A DNA stretch of 64,000 nt from Austropuccinia psidii (Eukaryota; Basidiomycota; Pucciniomycetes; Pucciniales; Sphaerophragmiaceae), in assembly GCA_023105745.1 (NCBI GenBank), contig JALGQZ010000007.1, positions 5,625,592 through 5,689,591 on the forward strand, given 5' to 3'. The position numbers and the translations under genes were made by a program. Shown in pieces: positions 21,886 through 31,792 of the stretch. The notes below the pieces were generated by a model. It did not search any database, was not told where the DNA came from, and worked only from the letters and a program-made list of their open reading frames with translations. How positions within the stretch are numbered: the stretch's first letter is position 1; every line of letters begins with the position of its first letter.

Positions 21886-22143
21886 TCTACAAAAATGCAA
21901 ATCTCTCAGATTCATTAGTAATTTTGCTAGTGAAATAACTGCCTCAAAATTTAGTGGCAGAGACATGCAATTGTGACAAGCAAAGCCCATTATTTCACAT
22001 TGCCACAAAGAACTTACTATTTTGACATTGGGTACAGTGTGAATAAGCCAAGTTCAATGATCAAATGACCCACACACTCACCTTTCACAGGATCCAAAAT
22101 TTCTAACTGCGCCATCATCATGTTGGAAGGGGAATCAGCCCTT

Positions 22144-22201
22144 GTGCACCCGCACCCGCACCCGCCAATGCACATGCAAGCGCACCCGCACCTGCACCTG
22201 C
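22144..22201 (+). repeat. CGCACC-type hexamer repeat
   Basis: Short tandem runs of (C)CGCAC with interruptions by GCACATG and CCTGCA. It lies in the 3' part of element A with no gene around it from 21886 to 22551. Confidence 0.7.
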
Positions 22202-22439
22202 GGTATTGTGCGGCGGACTCTACCAGTGTCATCTGCAAAACGACAATCCCGCTCAGGCGGAGTCCTTTCATGGATGACCTGGTGAAGTCAAACCCCCCAC
22301 CTACATCAAGACTGGCTGAAGGACCTCTTTGATGTGTGTTTGTTCAAACAGGCGGGTCTTGTGTAATTTTTACCAACCATTGGACGGTTGCGGGATGATC
22401 AGGCGGTGAGGAATCTGAGTTGAAGGCACAGTGGAACCA

Positions 22440-22551
22440 ATATTGGTGGATGTCACAGGATTTGGTGTAAGACAAGAGTAGGACGTGTGCTCAACGTTTG
22501 CTTGATTTTCGCTTGACGTGAGCTCGACTTTTATCCTGCTTGACGTTTGCT
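22440..22551. other. Right subterminal region with CTTGACGT repeats
   Basis: CTTGACGT or close variants (GCTTGACG, GCTCAACG, GCTCGACT) occur at least six times just inside the right inverted repeat. They are candidate transposase-binding motifs by analogy with CACTA elements. Confidence 0.5.
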
Positions 22552-22596
22552 TGACGTGAAGTCAATCGTTGACGATTGACACGAGATTCGCCCTGG
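22552..22596 (-). repeat. Right terminal inverted repeat of element A
   Basis: A 45-bp reverse complement of 2082-2126 with five transitions. It includes the TCAATCG/CGATTGA hairpin and ends GATTCGCCCTGG at 22596, where Gypsy-2 pol resumes. Confidence 0.88.
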
Positions 22597-23195
22597 TGTC
22601 TGGGTATGGAGGTCTCCTGAGCATGGGTGGATAGGGTCTTTCCACAGCCAGATATAGTTCTATATAATTGCCTTTTATCTTTCCTAGTGGTTCTTCACCA
22701 ATGGCAAATGCTGGTCTGCTCTTCCTCAGAATCCTCAGTAAACTTAGTTTTTGTTTACTGGTGAGGGTAGTGCTACACTGTCCCTCCCTGAATTCACTCA
22801 GAAGTTCTTCCAGTGGATCTTGAGAAGATATCTGGTATATATCAAGTGAAAATTTCTTTTCCTTATTGGTACCAATGGTAATTTTCCTGTTTTTACTATG
22901 TAAAATATCTATGCAATACATCCTCTGATAATCTGTTCCCAGTAAAAACCCTTGGATGTAGGCATCATCAAGAGCAACAAATTCTGGGTTGAGTCTGATG
23001 TTACCTTCTGTATGTGGTCTAATTATCTCTTTGATAATTGTTCCAATGAAAGTCAGCTTACCTGATGCACTCTTTAGGTTCTTTGCCTTGGTGGGCAAGA
23101 GCTGGTTTTCCCAGGTTGGGAAGTGGTTGTCCATATAATTTCTGGCCACTATGGAGCAGTGTGATCCACTGTCAATGATCAATGCATGTTGGGAA
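22597..23195 (-). pseudogene. Gypsy-2 pol relic, protease part
   Basis: The minus-strand frame has the aspartic protease motif 'LIIDSGSHCSIV' (near 23170), the flap region 'GFLLGTDYQRMYCIDI', then 'QKLSLLRILRKSRPAFAIGEEPLG' and 'VERPYPPMLRRPPYP' leading into reverse transcriptase, where element A cuts it. The upstream edge at 23195 is where the Gypsy-3 LTR inserted. The frame itself has no stop, so this half decayed less than the RT half. Confidence 0.9.
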
Positions 23196-23931
23196 TTGTC
23201 TCACCAGGGGTCTTCTAAGTGAACAGGGCCTGGCACTCAGTAAACTGGGACTTACTTATTGAGGGCTCAAGATATGCTAAGGAAAGAATACACTGAGTAG
23301 TGTTAAGAGTTGAATTCCCAAATAAAAGAGTAGAAAAAAAGCAGAAACAAAGAATAATAGTAAGAATAAAAGATCCAACCACAAACAAGTCCAAGTCCAC
23401 TGTTTCAACCTGTCAGAATGGAAATAGAAGGGTTAATACAGGAAAACATAAAAAGAAGGCAAAGATTAACTTAAAATTAAAAAATTATAATACCCAAAAT
23501 AAGGATAAGAATAATTATAAAATAATAAATAACTAAATTATGTAACTGGGCAAAAATCCCCTGGGGGGAAAGAGGGGCTGGTATATGTGAGAATCACCAG
23601 CCCTGATCCAGAAAGAGAATTTCCATGAGAAGATTTGATGATTGAATTGAGTCTGGCCAATACAGGTCCTGTACGGATATAAAAGATCTGTAAATGAGGG
23701 ATGATGGTATTGAGTGATCATACAGTTTGGAAATGGTGTATCCAAACTGTATTGTGCAATTCCAACCTGTACCAGTATTGACAGGATGTATTGATGAACC
23801 AGACTGTATGCATGTTTCAGCATGTAAGATTGCTGAAACTGAATGCTGATACATACAGTGCATTTTCTGGTTTGAGATGTTTGAGTGGGTGTAAGTATGA
23901 ATACCCTTACCCCTGATTAGTAGTTGTTGCA
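23196..23931 (-). repeat. Gypsy-3 LTR, left copy
   Basis: About 736 bp. It matches 24942-25704 along its length and 45149-45736 in part. In plus reading it begins TGTC...CAGGGG and ends GTTGTTGCA. Internally it carries palindrome-like ACAGGTCCTGTAC blocks. It abuts the Gypsy-2 protease relic. Confidence 0.85.
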
Positions 23932-24129
23932 GTATTCACCTCTTGAAACTGGTGGGCTCCTGAACACCATAATACCCTGCCACTGTTGAGTGGAATCTCA
24001 AAATCCCCCCATTTTTCCTAAAAAAATTTCCTTTTGATTCTAATTCCCTCTTGACCATTATCCTGAAAGTCTCCTCTTCACTCCTTCACTGTCCTACTTG
24101 ATTTAATTTATCTTTCCCCTTGTTTCAAC

Positions 24130-24762
24130 TCAATTAAGTGTTTTCAAATTCAAAATATGCTTTCTTTTGGATTCAGTCCTTTTCTTCCCTTCAAGGTGTG
24201 GCCTTTGGGTTGTATACCAAAAGGTGTTCCATAGAGCGCTTCCACTCACAAATTGATGAAGAATGAGTATATGATTGTATATCTCATTTGTCAAGGGCCA
24301 ACCTGATGTTGGGCCCTTCCTTGCCTTGACTGGAATTGTCTTGGAAAAATCTTCAAGGGGGTCTTTTCCCCAATAACCTTGGAAATTCCTCAATATCTGG
24401 TCTTGAATCTTCTTTTGCCTTACCATAGTTCTTTTGGACCTTTGCCCTTCCCATGGTGATTCTTGATGGGATTTGAATTTATGGTCATTTTGGCCTTTCT
24501 GGGTCTTGGGTGCATTTTTTGATTTAATAAATTTATAGCCTTTTTGGCCATTTGGTGTTCTTGGGGTCCTACGGTCAGCAGTCCATGGGCCGTGGGGGCT
24601 ATTGGAGGCCCCCAGCACCAAAAATGACACCCTGGGCCCAATTTTTCTGGGGACCCAGGGGTTCCTTGGGACCAAAGGGCGGCCCATGGCCTGGAACCAA
24701 TGAGAAGGTCCAGGACTCCCCAAAGCTGCAGGGGAGGTCCTGAGTGAAGAATTCAGCCCCAA
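24130..24762 (-). CDS. 210-aa Pro/Gly-rich ORF of a Gypsy-3-derived non-autonomous unit
   Basis: This open minus-strand frame fills most of the 1-kb internal region between two Gypsy-3 LTRs. The N-terminal half is rich in Pro, Gly and Trp ('LGSPGPSHWFQAMGRPLVPRNP'), the C-terminal half is basic. It has no capsid, zinc-knuckle or enzyme motif. I recall similar Pro/Gly-rich frames in rust repeat elements, but no function is known. It may be a noncoding leader that happens to be open. Confidence 0.35.
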   Translation of the reverse strand: MGLNSSLRTSPAALGSPGPSHWFQAMGRPLVPRNPWVPRKIGPRVSFLVLGASNSPHGPWTADRRTPRTPNGQKGYKFIKSKNAPKTQKGQNDHKFKSHQESPWEGQRSKRTMVRQKKIQDQILRNFQGYWGKDPLEDFSKTIPVKARKGPTSGWPLTNEIYNHILILHQFVSGSALWNTFWYTTQRPHLEGKKRTESKRKHILNLKTLN

Positions 24763-24923
24763 AGGGGCCTTGAACCAACACGTTGGAGGCTTTAAGGGGG
24801 GCCTTAACTCAATTATGGCCCCGTTTTCTTTGGGCTTGAAGTGGACTGATTCTGATATTCTGAATCTTATGCTTGCATATTCTCAGCCATGAGTTCCAAA
24901 CTGACTTAACTCACTGAATATTC

Positions 24924-24941
24924 CCCTTCTGCGCTGCCACC
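24924..24941 (-). other. Primer-binding site of the Gypsy-3 unit
   Basis: Directly after the end of the LTR, the minus strand reads GG then TGGCAGCGCAGAAGG. A TGG start next to the LTR end is usual for tRNA-primed elements. I cannot name the tRNA. It is not preserved next to the LTR at 45149. Confidence 0.55.
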
Positions 24942-25704
24942 TGTCACAGGGGCTCTTCGAAGTGAAGAGGGCCTGGCACTCAGTAAACTGGGACTCACTT
25001 ATGGAGGGCTCAAAGATATGGTAAGAAGGGATACACTTAAGAGTGTTAAGGATGAATTACTAAAAGAATAAATATAAGAAAAGCAGAAACAAAAAAATAA
25101 GAGTAAGAAATAGAAGAGCCAACCACAAACAAGTCCAAGTCCACTGTTTCAACCTGTCAGAATGGAAAGAGAAGGGTTAATAAGGATATGGCCACCCAAC
25201 TCATACTGTACAGGCGAAGAAACAAAAAGGCAAAGACTTACTTAAAATTAAATAATTATAATACCCAAATATAAGGATAAGAGTAATTATGAAATAATAA
25301 ATAACTAAATTAATTAACTGGGGAAAAGTCCCCAGGGGGGAGAAAGAGGGGCTGGTATATGTGAGAATCACCAGCCCTGATCCAGAGGAAGAATTTTCAT
25401 GAGAATAATTGATGATTGAATTGAGTCTGGCCAATACAGGTCCTGTATGGCTGTACAGGACCTGTACAAGAGGTGTGGTGTATTTGAGTGATCATACAGT
25501 TTCAAGTTGGTGTATTGAAACTGTATTGGGTGAATCCAGCCTGTACAGGTATTGACAGGCTGTATTGAGGTACCCAGCTGTATGCATGTTTCAGAATGAA
25601 GATTGCTGAAATTGAATGCTGATACAAATGCTGGATCTGCTGATTTGAGGTGTTTGAGTGGGTGTGTGAATGAATACCCTTACCCCTGATGAGTGGTTGT
25701 TACA
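24942..25704 (-). repeat. Gypsy-3 LTR, middle copy
   Basis: 763 bp, plus reading TGTCACAGGGG...GTTGTTACA. A polypurine tract flanks its right side and a primer-binding site its left, so it is shared between two tandem units. Confidence 0.88.
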
Positions 25705-25724
25705 CCACCCTCTGTCCTTTGTGG
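25705..25724 (-). other. Polypurine tract of Gypsy-3
   Basis: The minus strand reads CCACAAAGGACAGAGGGTGG immediately before the LTR start TGTAACAACC. It fits the primer for plus-strand synthesis and fixes the element's orientation. Confidence 0.7.
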
Positions 25725-26233
25725 AACTGGCGCCCTCAGTCAATTGGCTTCACCTTCAATGGTTTCTTCTGGACATTTCAATCTCTCCCAAACTTATGAA
25801 AGTTACAAGGAAGTTAAAGTCCTTGATCCTTCTTTTAATGAATGTTTGTTCAAGGGTAAGGATTGTTTTCAACACTACAATCCCTCATATTGTAAGTGCC
25901 ACTACTTTTTCATTGGAAAGAAGTAATGTTCTTCTACTGGGTTGCAAGCTTCAAATGTCATGAGGTATTTGTGGAGTAGGAAGGATGGGCCTTTTGGGAA
26001 GGAGTTCCCAGTTTCTGAGGCCCCTACTCCTGATGGTACTTCTGGGTTTTCCCTTTGTGAGAAAATTTGAGTATTTTGATTGAAGTTGGTACTGATATTC
26101 TTGATTTAGTGACTGGTTCTAGGCAGAAGGATGTGGAAAGGTGGACCAATGTTGGAGGGCCCATTCCAGTTGGTGGTAGGCCAATATACTCCGGCTCAGA
26201 AGTCTTAATCTCCACAACAATACTGAAGTTGTA

Positions 26234-26884
26234 GTGAAAAGGATAAGAAGAAGTGATGAGTCCCCACCTGATCCAGATGCTGAAGGTAGTGATGAATTGG
26301 ATGGTAAAGAAGTTGAAGTGGTTCTGCATTTTGTTGGTCATCAACCCAGATCTCCCTCCTCTCAGCCGCATTCCAATATATTACAAGGTCATATTATTCT
26401 CAGTACTCCCAGAACTCTTCAACCCACTTTTTCTACCGTTACTACTTCCCTTCCTCCTACTTCAACAAGTTCTTCCCATTCCAGGCCTTCCTTGACTCAA
26501 GCAGTAAGACCATCCCCCATCCAACAACCCAGGAACTCACCCATAATCACCCCTCAAAAGCTCCAACCTATGGCCAGTTTCAGTAAAAGAAGAGATGGAC
26601 TTTCTCCTTTGCCATTTCCTGCCGGTCAAGTATTTCAGAGAAGGGCTTGTTGGCCTATCCAGGTTACCAGAGAGGATCCAAATGCAGCAAGTAAAATCCA
26701 AGAAGCTGTGGCCAGGTTGTTCAGGCAAGTTGATAGAAATATGGTGGAGGTGATTATGTATGCTAATGACAGAACTATTCCGGGTGCTGCTTCTGAGGGG
26801 ATGGCTGCAAAATTTGCCTGTTATGAAGATGAGTTGATACATGAACTCCACAGAGCTTTTGATGAGCTGGGTAGAAATAACTAG
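26234..26884 (+). CDS. Antisense ORF in the 3' region of Gypsy-3, 216 aa
   Basis: A clean plus-strand frame, opposite in strand to the surrounding Gypsy-3 pol, lying between the chromodomain end and the 3' LTR. The N-terminal part is acidic, the middle is Ser/Pro/Thr-rich and low complexity. The C-terminal 80 residues look folded: 'RRACWPIQVTREDPNAASKIQ', 'VARLFRQVDRNMVEVIMYAND' and 'CYEDELIHELHRAFDELGRNN'. I recall similar frames in rust retrotransposons, always unnamed. Additional antisense ORFs at this place are known in some plant Gypsy families. Coding sequence may extend upstream through an intron (25760-26230). Function unknown. Confidence 0.55.
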   Translation: MKRIRRSDESPPDPDAEGSDELDGKEVEVVLHFVGHQPRSPSSQPHSNILQGHIILSTPRTLQPTFSTVTTSLPPTSTSSSHSRPSLTQAVRPSPIQQPRNSPIITPQKLQPMASFSKRRDGLSPLPFPAGQVFQRRACWPIQVTREDPNAASKIQEAVARLFRQVDRNMVEVIMYANDRTIPGAASEGMAAKFACYEDELIHELHRAFDELGRNN

Positions 26885-27119
26885 TTTCATTTTCCTTGTT
26901 TGTGTTTGGTCTGACTTCTATCCCCACTCTTATAAACTACTAAACTAAGAGACAAATGAATGGACCCCCCAATAGATGATTTGGGATGGGATGCTGCTGC
27001 TTTAAAGAAAGAAAAGAAACAAAATCATACAAGTAAAGAAAATGAAAGAAAATGAGAGAAAAAGAAGAGGAGAAATTCTTGAGGTTTGTCCTTCTTGGGG
27101 TGAGTTGCTTGAATTTGGC

Positions 27120-27575
27120 CAAGAATTGTCTAAAAGATAAAAGCCAAGAATTTGATGCTCACAGAGTGGCCAAGGTAATGTTTTACAAGGAGTAGAACCC
27201 TCAGGGATGCATACCAAGAGATAGAACTTACTTTCATAACTTCCACTACCCACCAAGCACCATAAAACAGTTAACTTTTCCATAATTGACTTTGAAGTAA
27301 TGAATGTCTTGAATATATATGATTGGCATAAGGTTGAAAATAATCTAAAAGTAAAAGATAAAAATAGAGAGGAAGTTTGGCCATAGCTTGTTGAAAGGTC
27401 CAAATTTGAGGGTATTGATGCTGCAAGGCCTTCTGAATCTGTCCAAAAAATTGAAAAGTGCTCACAAAGTGGCCAAGATGATTCTTACAACAACATTTGG
27501 GTAGAATACCCCCTTAAAGGTGCATGCCAGGAGAGGAACTTACTTTCACAACCTCTTCTCCCCAACAAGCACCAT
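27120..27575 (-). repeat. Diverged direct duplication in the Gypsy-3 3' region
   Basis: The block around 27150-27260 (GTGCTCACA.AGTGGCCAAG through CAAGCACCATAA) recurs around 27450-27575, about 310 bp away. The duplicated piece corresponds to the tail just after the chromodomain. No gene is supported between 26885 and 27590 beyond this. Confidence 0.6.
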
Positions 27576-27599
27576 AAGAAAGCAAACTCGTGAGGTATT

Positions 27600-28250
27600 T
27601 GGACCAGGCTTGTCAGGATACAATGAGTGTAAATCCTTGACAAGGTCTGGTGAGTTGGTAAGGTTGGAAGCTGGTTTTCAAGTTGTTCTTTCTGGGTCTT
27701 CACTGAATCCTTTCCACTCTACAAGGTACCGTAATTTGCCTCTTCTGAGTTGGATTCCAGAACCTGAGACACTGCCCATTCTTCTTGCTCCTCCACTAGA
27801 ACTGGTGGTGGGGGGAATTTATGACAATTTTGGATACTTGACTGCTTGACTGGTTCTAGTAAGGACACATGGAATACAGGGTGAACTGACTTCCATTGTT
27901 GAGGCAACTTGAGGTGATATGAATGACTTCCAAGGGTCCCAGCCATGAGAAGGTTTCTTGGTGGGTCTTGTAGTCTTGATGTTCTTGGAAGCTAGCCATA
28001 CCATATCCCCAGGTTGGAAATCAGGTGCAATTGACCTATTTCTATCTGAATATTTCTTTAATCTCCTTATTTCTGACTCTAATTCTTCTTTGACAAGTTG
28101 CTGTACTGATTGGAGCTTTATTGATAGCTTTCCAGTAAGTGAGTCTTGAGAAATATGGAGTGAGTAAAAGACGGGATTTCTTCCATGAATTCTGAAAAAA
28201 GAGGATTGCTTTGTTTATTCATGTTCTGCATTATTTTAGGCAAATTCAAC
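27600..28250 (-). pseudogene. Gypsy-3 integrase C-terminus and chromodomain
   Basis: The minus-strand translation starts 'LPEVEFA*NNAEHEQSNP', continuing the integrase broken at 40164, then 'VKEELESEIRRLKKYSDRNR', 'DFQPGDMVWLASKNIKT', 'YHLKLPQQWKSVHPVFHVSLLEP' and the chromodomain 'PPPPVLVEEQEEWAVSQVL' with 'VEWKGFSEDPE' in a shifted frame. Chromodomains steer integration to histone-marked chromatin. Stops, a deletion of about 20 codons around 27930 and a frameshift near 27720 make it nonfunctional. The left edge of Gypsy-1 is at 28256. Confidence 0.82.
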
Positions 28251-28255
28251 CTCAG

Positions 28256-30094
28256 TGTGAGCCTTAGAGGTAATTTCATATACCCAAAAGACCACAAATA
28301 CAAAAATAACATATTAATATAAATAAAATAAATTTATTTATCTTATTAAAATAAAAAATCAAAATATAAATATAAAATGATATTAAAAATAAAAAATTAA
28401 TTATAATTCAAAAATAAAAGTACATTAAATTTTGTAAGTATAAAATTACATTTATACTTGAAAAAATTAAGTAAAAATGAAATTTTAACAAAATTGTGAA
28501 AAATTAAATAAATTTGGAAAAAAGTTAAATAAAAATTATTATAACTTTTTATTCAATAAATAAACACATAAAAATTATTTCACCATTGGATTCCTCATAA
28601 AAAATCGGGTGGGGTCACCTCTGAGTGAAATTCTTGTAGCTCAACTCTAAATAAGCTTAAATTAAGTTTTTAGTATTTTCAATACAAAAGTTGAAAATTC
28701 TCAAAACCTTAATTTAATTCACACCACATGTGGTGTTAACCATCAATTTTTGTCTTAAAATTGAGGTGTTGTGTTTAGTTTAGAAGTTATGAGGAATTGA
28801 AGTATTTTCAATTGAATTCAATTGAAATGTCAAAATGTGCGCGTGTAGTACAGAAGTGAAATTTGATTTACATATGAGGCGTCAATTATTACTTTATTTT
28901 ACTGTACAATTGAATTTAATTACATATGTAAATTATAAGCATCATACATGATGAGGAATTAAAGGAAAAATAAATTGGAAAGATTAAATTTGGGGGGGAA
29001 AAGGAGCTCCAGCTCTAAGGGGGAGCTAGACCCCCAAAATCTTTGCTGACAGGCGTGGGATGTCAAAATTCACGCAAAAGTTCATCACTTTTGGCCTGGA
29101 ATTGAGTTACAGGGTCTGTGGACTCAATTGATGATGAGGTTTTGATACCAACTGGGGTAGTTTTAGCTGTTGCCAAGAGGGTAAAACTACCCTTAAGATA
29201 AAATAATCATAGTAAAAACAGTTTTAACTGGTTTCCACGCCCCTGAAACACATTATGACCTGTTTTGAAGGCTCTAGGCCTGGTATTGCTATAGTAATGG
29301 CTGACTTAAGGGTCTAAAATGGCTAAAAATGGCTAAAAATGGCTTAAACCACCCCTTTTTGGTCTAAACCAGGGTTCAATGATTCCATAATTGGCTTTTC
29401 TGTTGTCAGACTGTATTTCACGACTGACAAGAGTAAATTTTACTTTTGGAGTAAGAGAATTGATGGCTATAAAAGAATGTCTTCTTTGCCCCACTTTTCT
29501 CTTCATGTTAGAATCTTTTGCTTTTTATTAATTAGTTTAAACACTGTTGAACCAATCAATAAAAGATTGCAACCACCATTTTTAAATCATTTTAATCCTT
29601 TTAACCACGTGGAAAAATCATTATAATCATTGTTTGTAAATCTTATAATCATTTTTACCCCTGAACCACCCCAAAAGTGAATTAAAGCATCTTTCATCAA
29701 TGTAAACTTTGTCACTCTGTTTCCAAATTCACTCTGGTCACTTTTGGGCGTGTTTTCTCTTTAATAATCTTTTTAAAGACTTTTTTCTTTAATTAATTGC
29801 ATGCAGTTCTTTGCTCAATTAATTCCAATTGAAATTGCTCTTGAAGAAATTTCTTTTGTAGCCTTAAAATATCTCTTGTAGAGGATTTTTTGGATAAATT
29901 TTTATTGTTGGTAAAACAATAAATTTTTATAATATTATTGTTTTATACTAATAAAGTTATAAAAAATAAAATTTGCGTGTTTTCTCTTAAAAATAATATT
30001 TCTTACTATTTTTAATTGATTTCTACCTTATACAAATTTTGAGGACAGGAAAAGTACTTGATTTTTAATCAAAGCTTCATATCCACACCTTACA
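28256..30094 (+). repeat. Gypsy-1 5' LTR
   Basis: 1839 bp, TGTGAGCCTTAGAGG...CCTTACA. Same length as the 3' LTR (38320-40158), with scattered differences concentrated in the AT-rich first 250 bp. It carries the CTCAG target duplication on its left. Confidence 0.93.
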
Positions 30095-30538
30095 TTTGGG
30101 GGCCCAGCCGTGATATTTTACCTGTGACACATTTTTTACTCTTTTTTAATCTTTTTTTCTTATATTGAAAAATTTAAAAAACATATAAAAAATACTTATA
30201 ATTCAAAAAATCAATAAAAAATAATTTCTTTTATTATAAGTAAGGCTTTAATTTTTATTTCTTTTTTGAAATAACCTTTTTTTACTTAATTAATTGGCTT
30301 TTTTCATTAATCTTAGTGTCTGACAATGTGGTAAGACAAGAAAAGATTGAAACAGCCTCAACAGTTACCAGTATTATTCCTGCAAGCACTGTTATTGTGA
30401 CTCAAAAGAACCAACCTGAGCCAATAACCTCTTAATTAATTAACTTGGATATAAGTAATACCCTTCAGAGAGCTAAATATTTGGCAAATAGTGAGTTTTT
30501 GACGTAAAATTACTATTTTAAACCTTTTAATCATAAAT
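30095..30538 (+). other. Gypsy-1 primer-binding site and leader
   Basis: TTTGGGGGCCCAGCCGTG follows the LTR end directly. The second Gypsy-2 copy has nearly the same block (47154-47171), so it is the likely primer-binding site. The rest of the leader up to the gag ATG is AT-rich, without a gene. Confidence 0.55.
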
Positions 30539-31792
30539 ATGCCTTCAACCAGATCAGGAGCAAGCTATAAACCCTCAAGCAGCTCCCAAAAAGGTCATAG
30601 ACGTGATTATGGCAGAAGCCAATCAGATACGGAAGGACAAGGGTCAGTAAAAGACTTCCACAACAATAAATTGTCCAATTCTGAAGCTGAGGACACTATT
30701 TTACCTTCAAAAAGAACTGACACCGCCACAAGAAGCCTCAGTGGACATTTACAAAGCCAGCAACAAGGCCTACAACAATGCACTTCAGTACAAAGAGTAC
30801 CAGATCCTTGCAGAACTATGGAGAAACTGCATGAATTCATACCTAACTGTAAGGCAATTCCTGGGCCATACCAAAACTTGCAAGTTACTCAATGGATGTC
30901 ATTCATTGATGGAAAAGAAGAATATGATGCTCTTAACAGAAGAATGGAGGAAAAACAACCCTCCACCTCCAAAACAAGTGCCAAAAACAGCCCCTGTGGC
31001 CAGCAGCAGCATTTCCAACGTGAATCAGCAGCCACAACCTCCAAACAAGGGCAAAGGGAAGGCACCAGCTCCAAAACCTTACAGCCAGGGCTACAGGATC
31101 CCAAAGATTCAGCAGGATGCCATGGAAAATGTATTTCAGATGGCCAGAACCATGATGGAATTACAAAAGAAGGAGGAAACCAGCTTAAAGTTCCAGAAAT
31201 GATTTCTGATATATTTGATTCCATCCCAGAGTTGTATGATGCCATAAATGATGTGAAAAAACATCTTTCTGATAAAAATGAAACCATTTGTAACAACATT
31301 AAAACAAACAACCTGAGCCTGTTCCAAATTAATGAAACACTTATGTGTTTTGAAAAAATTTTAAGAACAATTAAAACCTCCAATAATGACAATTCTTTTG
31401 GCATTAAGATTAATGAACAATCTGCCATTATTAAAGAATTAACAGAAAAATATTCTAAACTCAATATTGATGACATAATTGAAACAAGAATAAAACATGC
31501 CATTAGTACTATCAAAGAGGACAATAAAAAGACTCTGGATAATATTTGAAAAGAATTTTCTGAAGTAAAGACAAATACAATTGCCTTGAAAAAGGATTTT
31601 GATACCTCAAAAGAGGAAATATCAAAATTAACAATAAAATTAAATGAAGTTATATCTGATAATACTAAACAAACAGACTTATGGAATGAGCTTACATATA
31701 AAGAGGATGAAAATAAAAAGAATTTCATAGACTCTATACAAAGCTTACAATGTGAGTTAAGAAATTTTCAAGGTGTAACAACAGTGAAATGA
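30539..31792 (+). pseudogene. Gypsy-1 gag, N-terminal part
   Basis: ATG at 30539, 'MPSTRSGASYKPSSSSQKGH'. The first 200 residues are Gln/Ser/Lys-rich and disordered; residues 210-415 are helical and coiled-coil-like ('IFDSIPELYDAINDVKKHL', 'MCFEKILRTIKTSNND'). TGA at 31547-31549 interrupts it, with homology continuing in the same frame to 31792. There the frame ends, while the next frame begins at an overlapping ATG (31789), which I read as a single-base deletion just upstream. It would form the structural core of the virus-like particle. Confidence 0.85.

Larger units (their letters stand above)
2082..22596. mobile_element. Giant element A: 20.5-kb TIR transposon with a TET/JBP gene
   Basis: The element is bounded by inverted repeats beginning CCAGGGCGAATCTCG. 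Outside both ends lies the same Gypsy-2 pol gene: the left flank resumes at 'LETRKE', the right flank stops at 'RRPPYP', and the uninterrupted copy near 50880-50930 runs straight through this point. Cargo in order: X(+), TET-like dioxygenase(+), Z(-), SNF2 ATPase(+), Y(-), tnp2/Plavaka-like transposase(+). Two minisatellites and four 24-bp palindromes lie between genes. A 4.3-kb LTR element has inserted into X, so the original length was about 16.2 kb. No clean target-site duplication is visible. The transposase type places it near the CACTA/Plavaka group. Every gene has at least one lesion, so this copy is probably immobile by itself. Confidence 0.85.

Noticed and set aside
22120..22332. His/Pro-rich frame and its Cys/Gly-rich complement
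   Set aside because: Produced by the CGCACC repeat.
2082..22596. A Starship or Helitron
   Set aside because: No tyrosine-recombinase captain gene and no rolling-circle Rep domain were seen; inverted repeats and a tnp2-type transposase fit a cut-and-paste element.
2082..22596. Exact target-site duplication for element A
   Set aside because: The flanking bases (about TTCCAA on the left and TGTCTG on the right) do not form a clean repeat, so none is claimed.
30889..31728. Long minus-strand frame of 279 codons
   Set aside because: It lies antisense to Gypsy-1 gag and is rich in Ser/Phe/Leu as expected from the complement of an Asn/Lys-rich coding strand.
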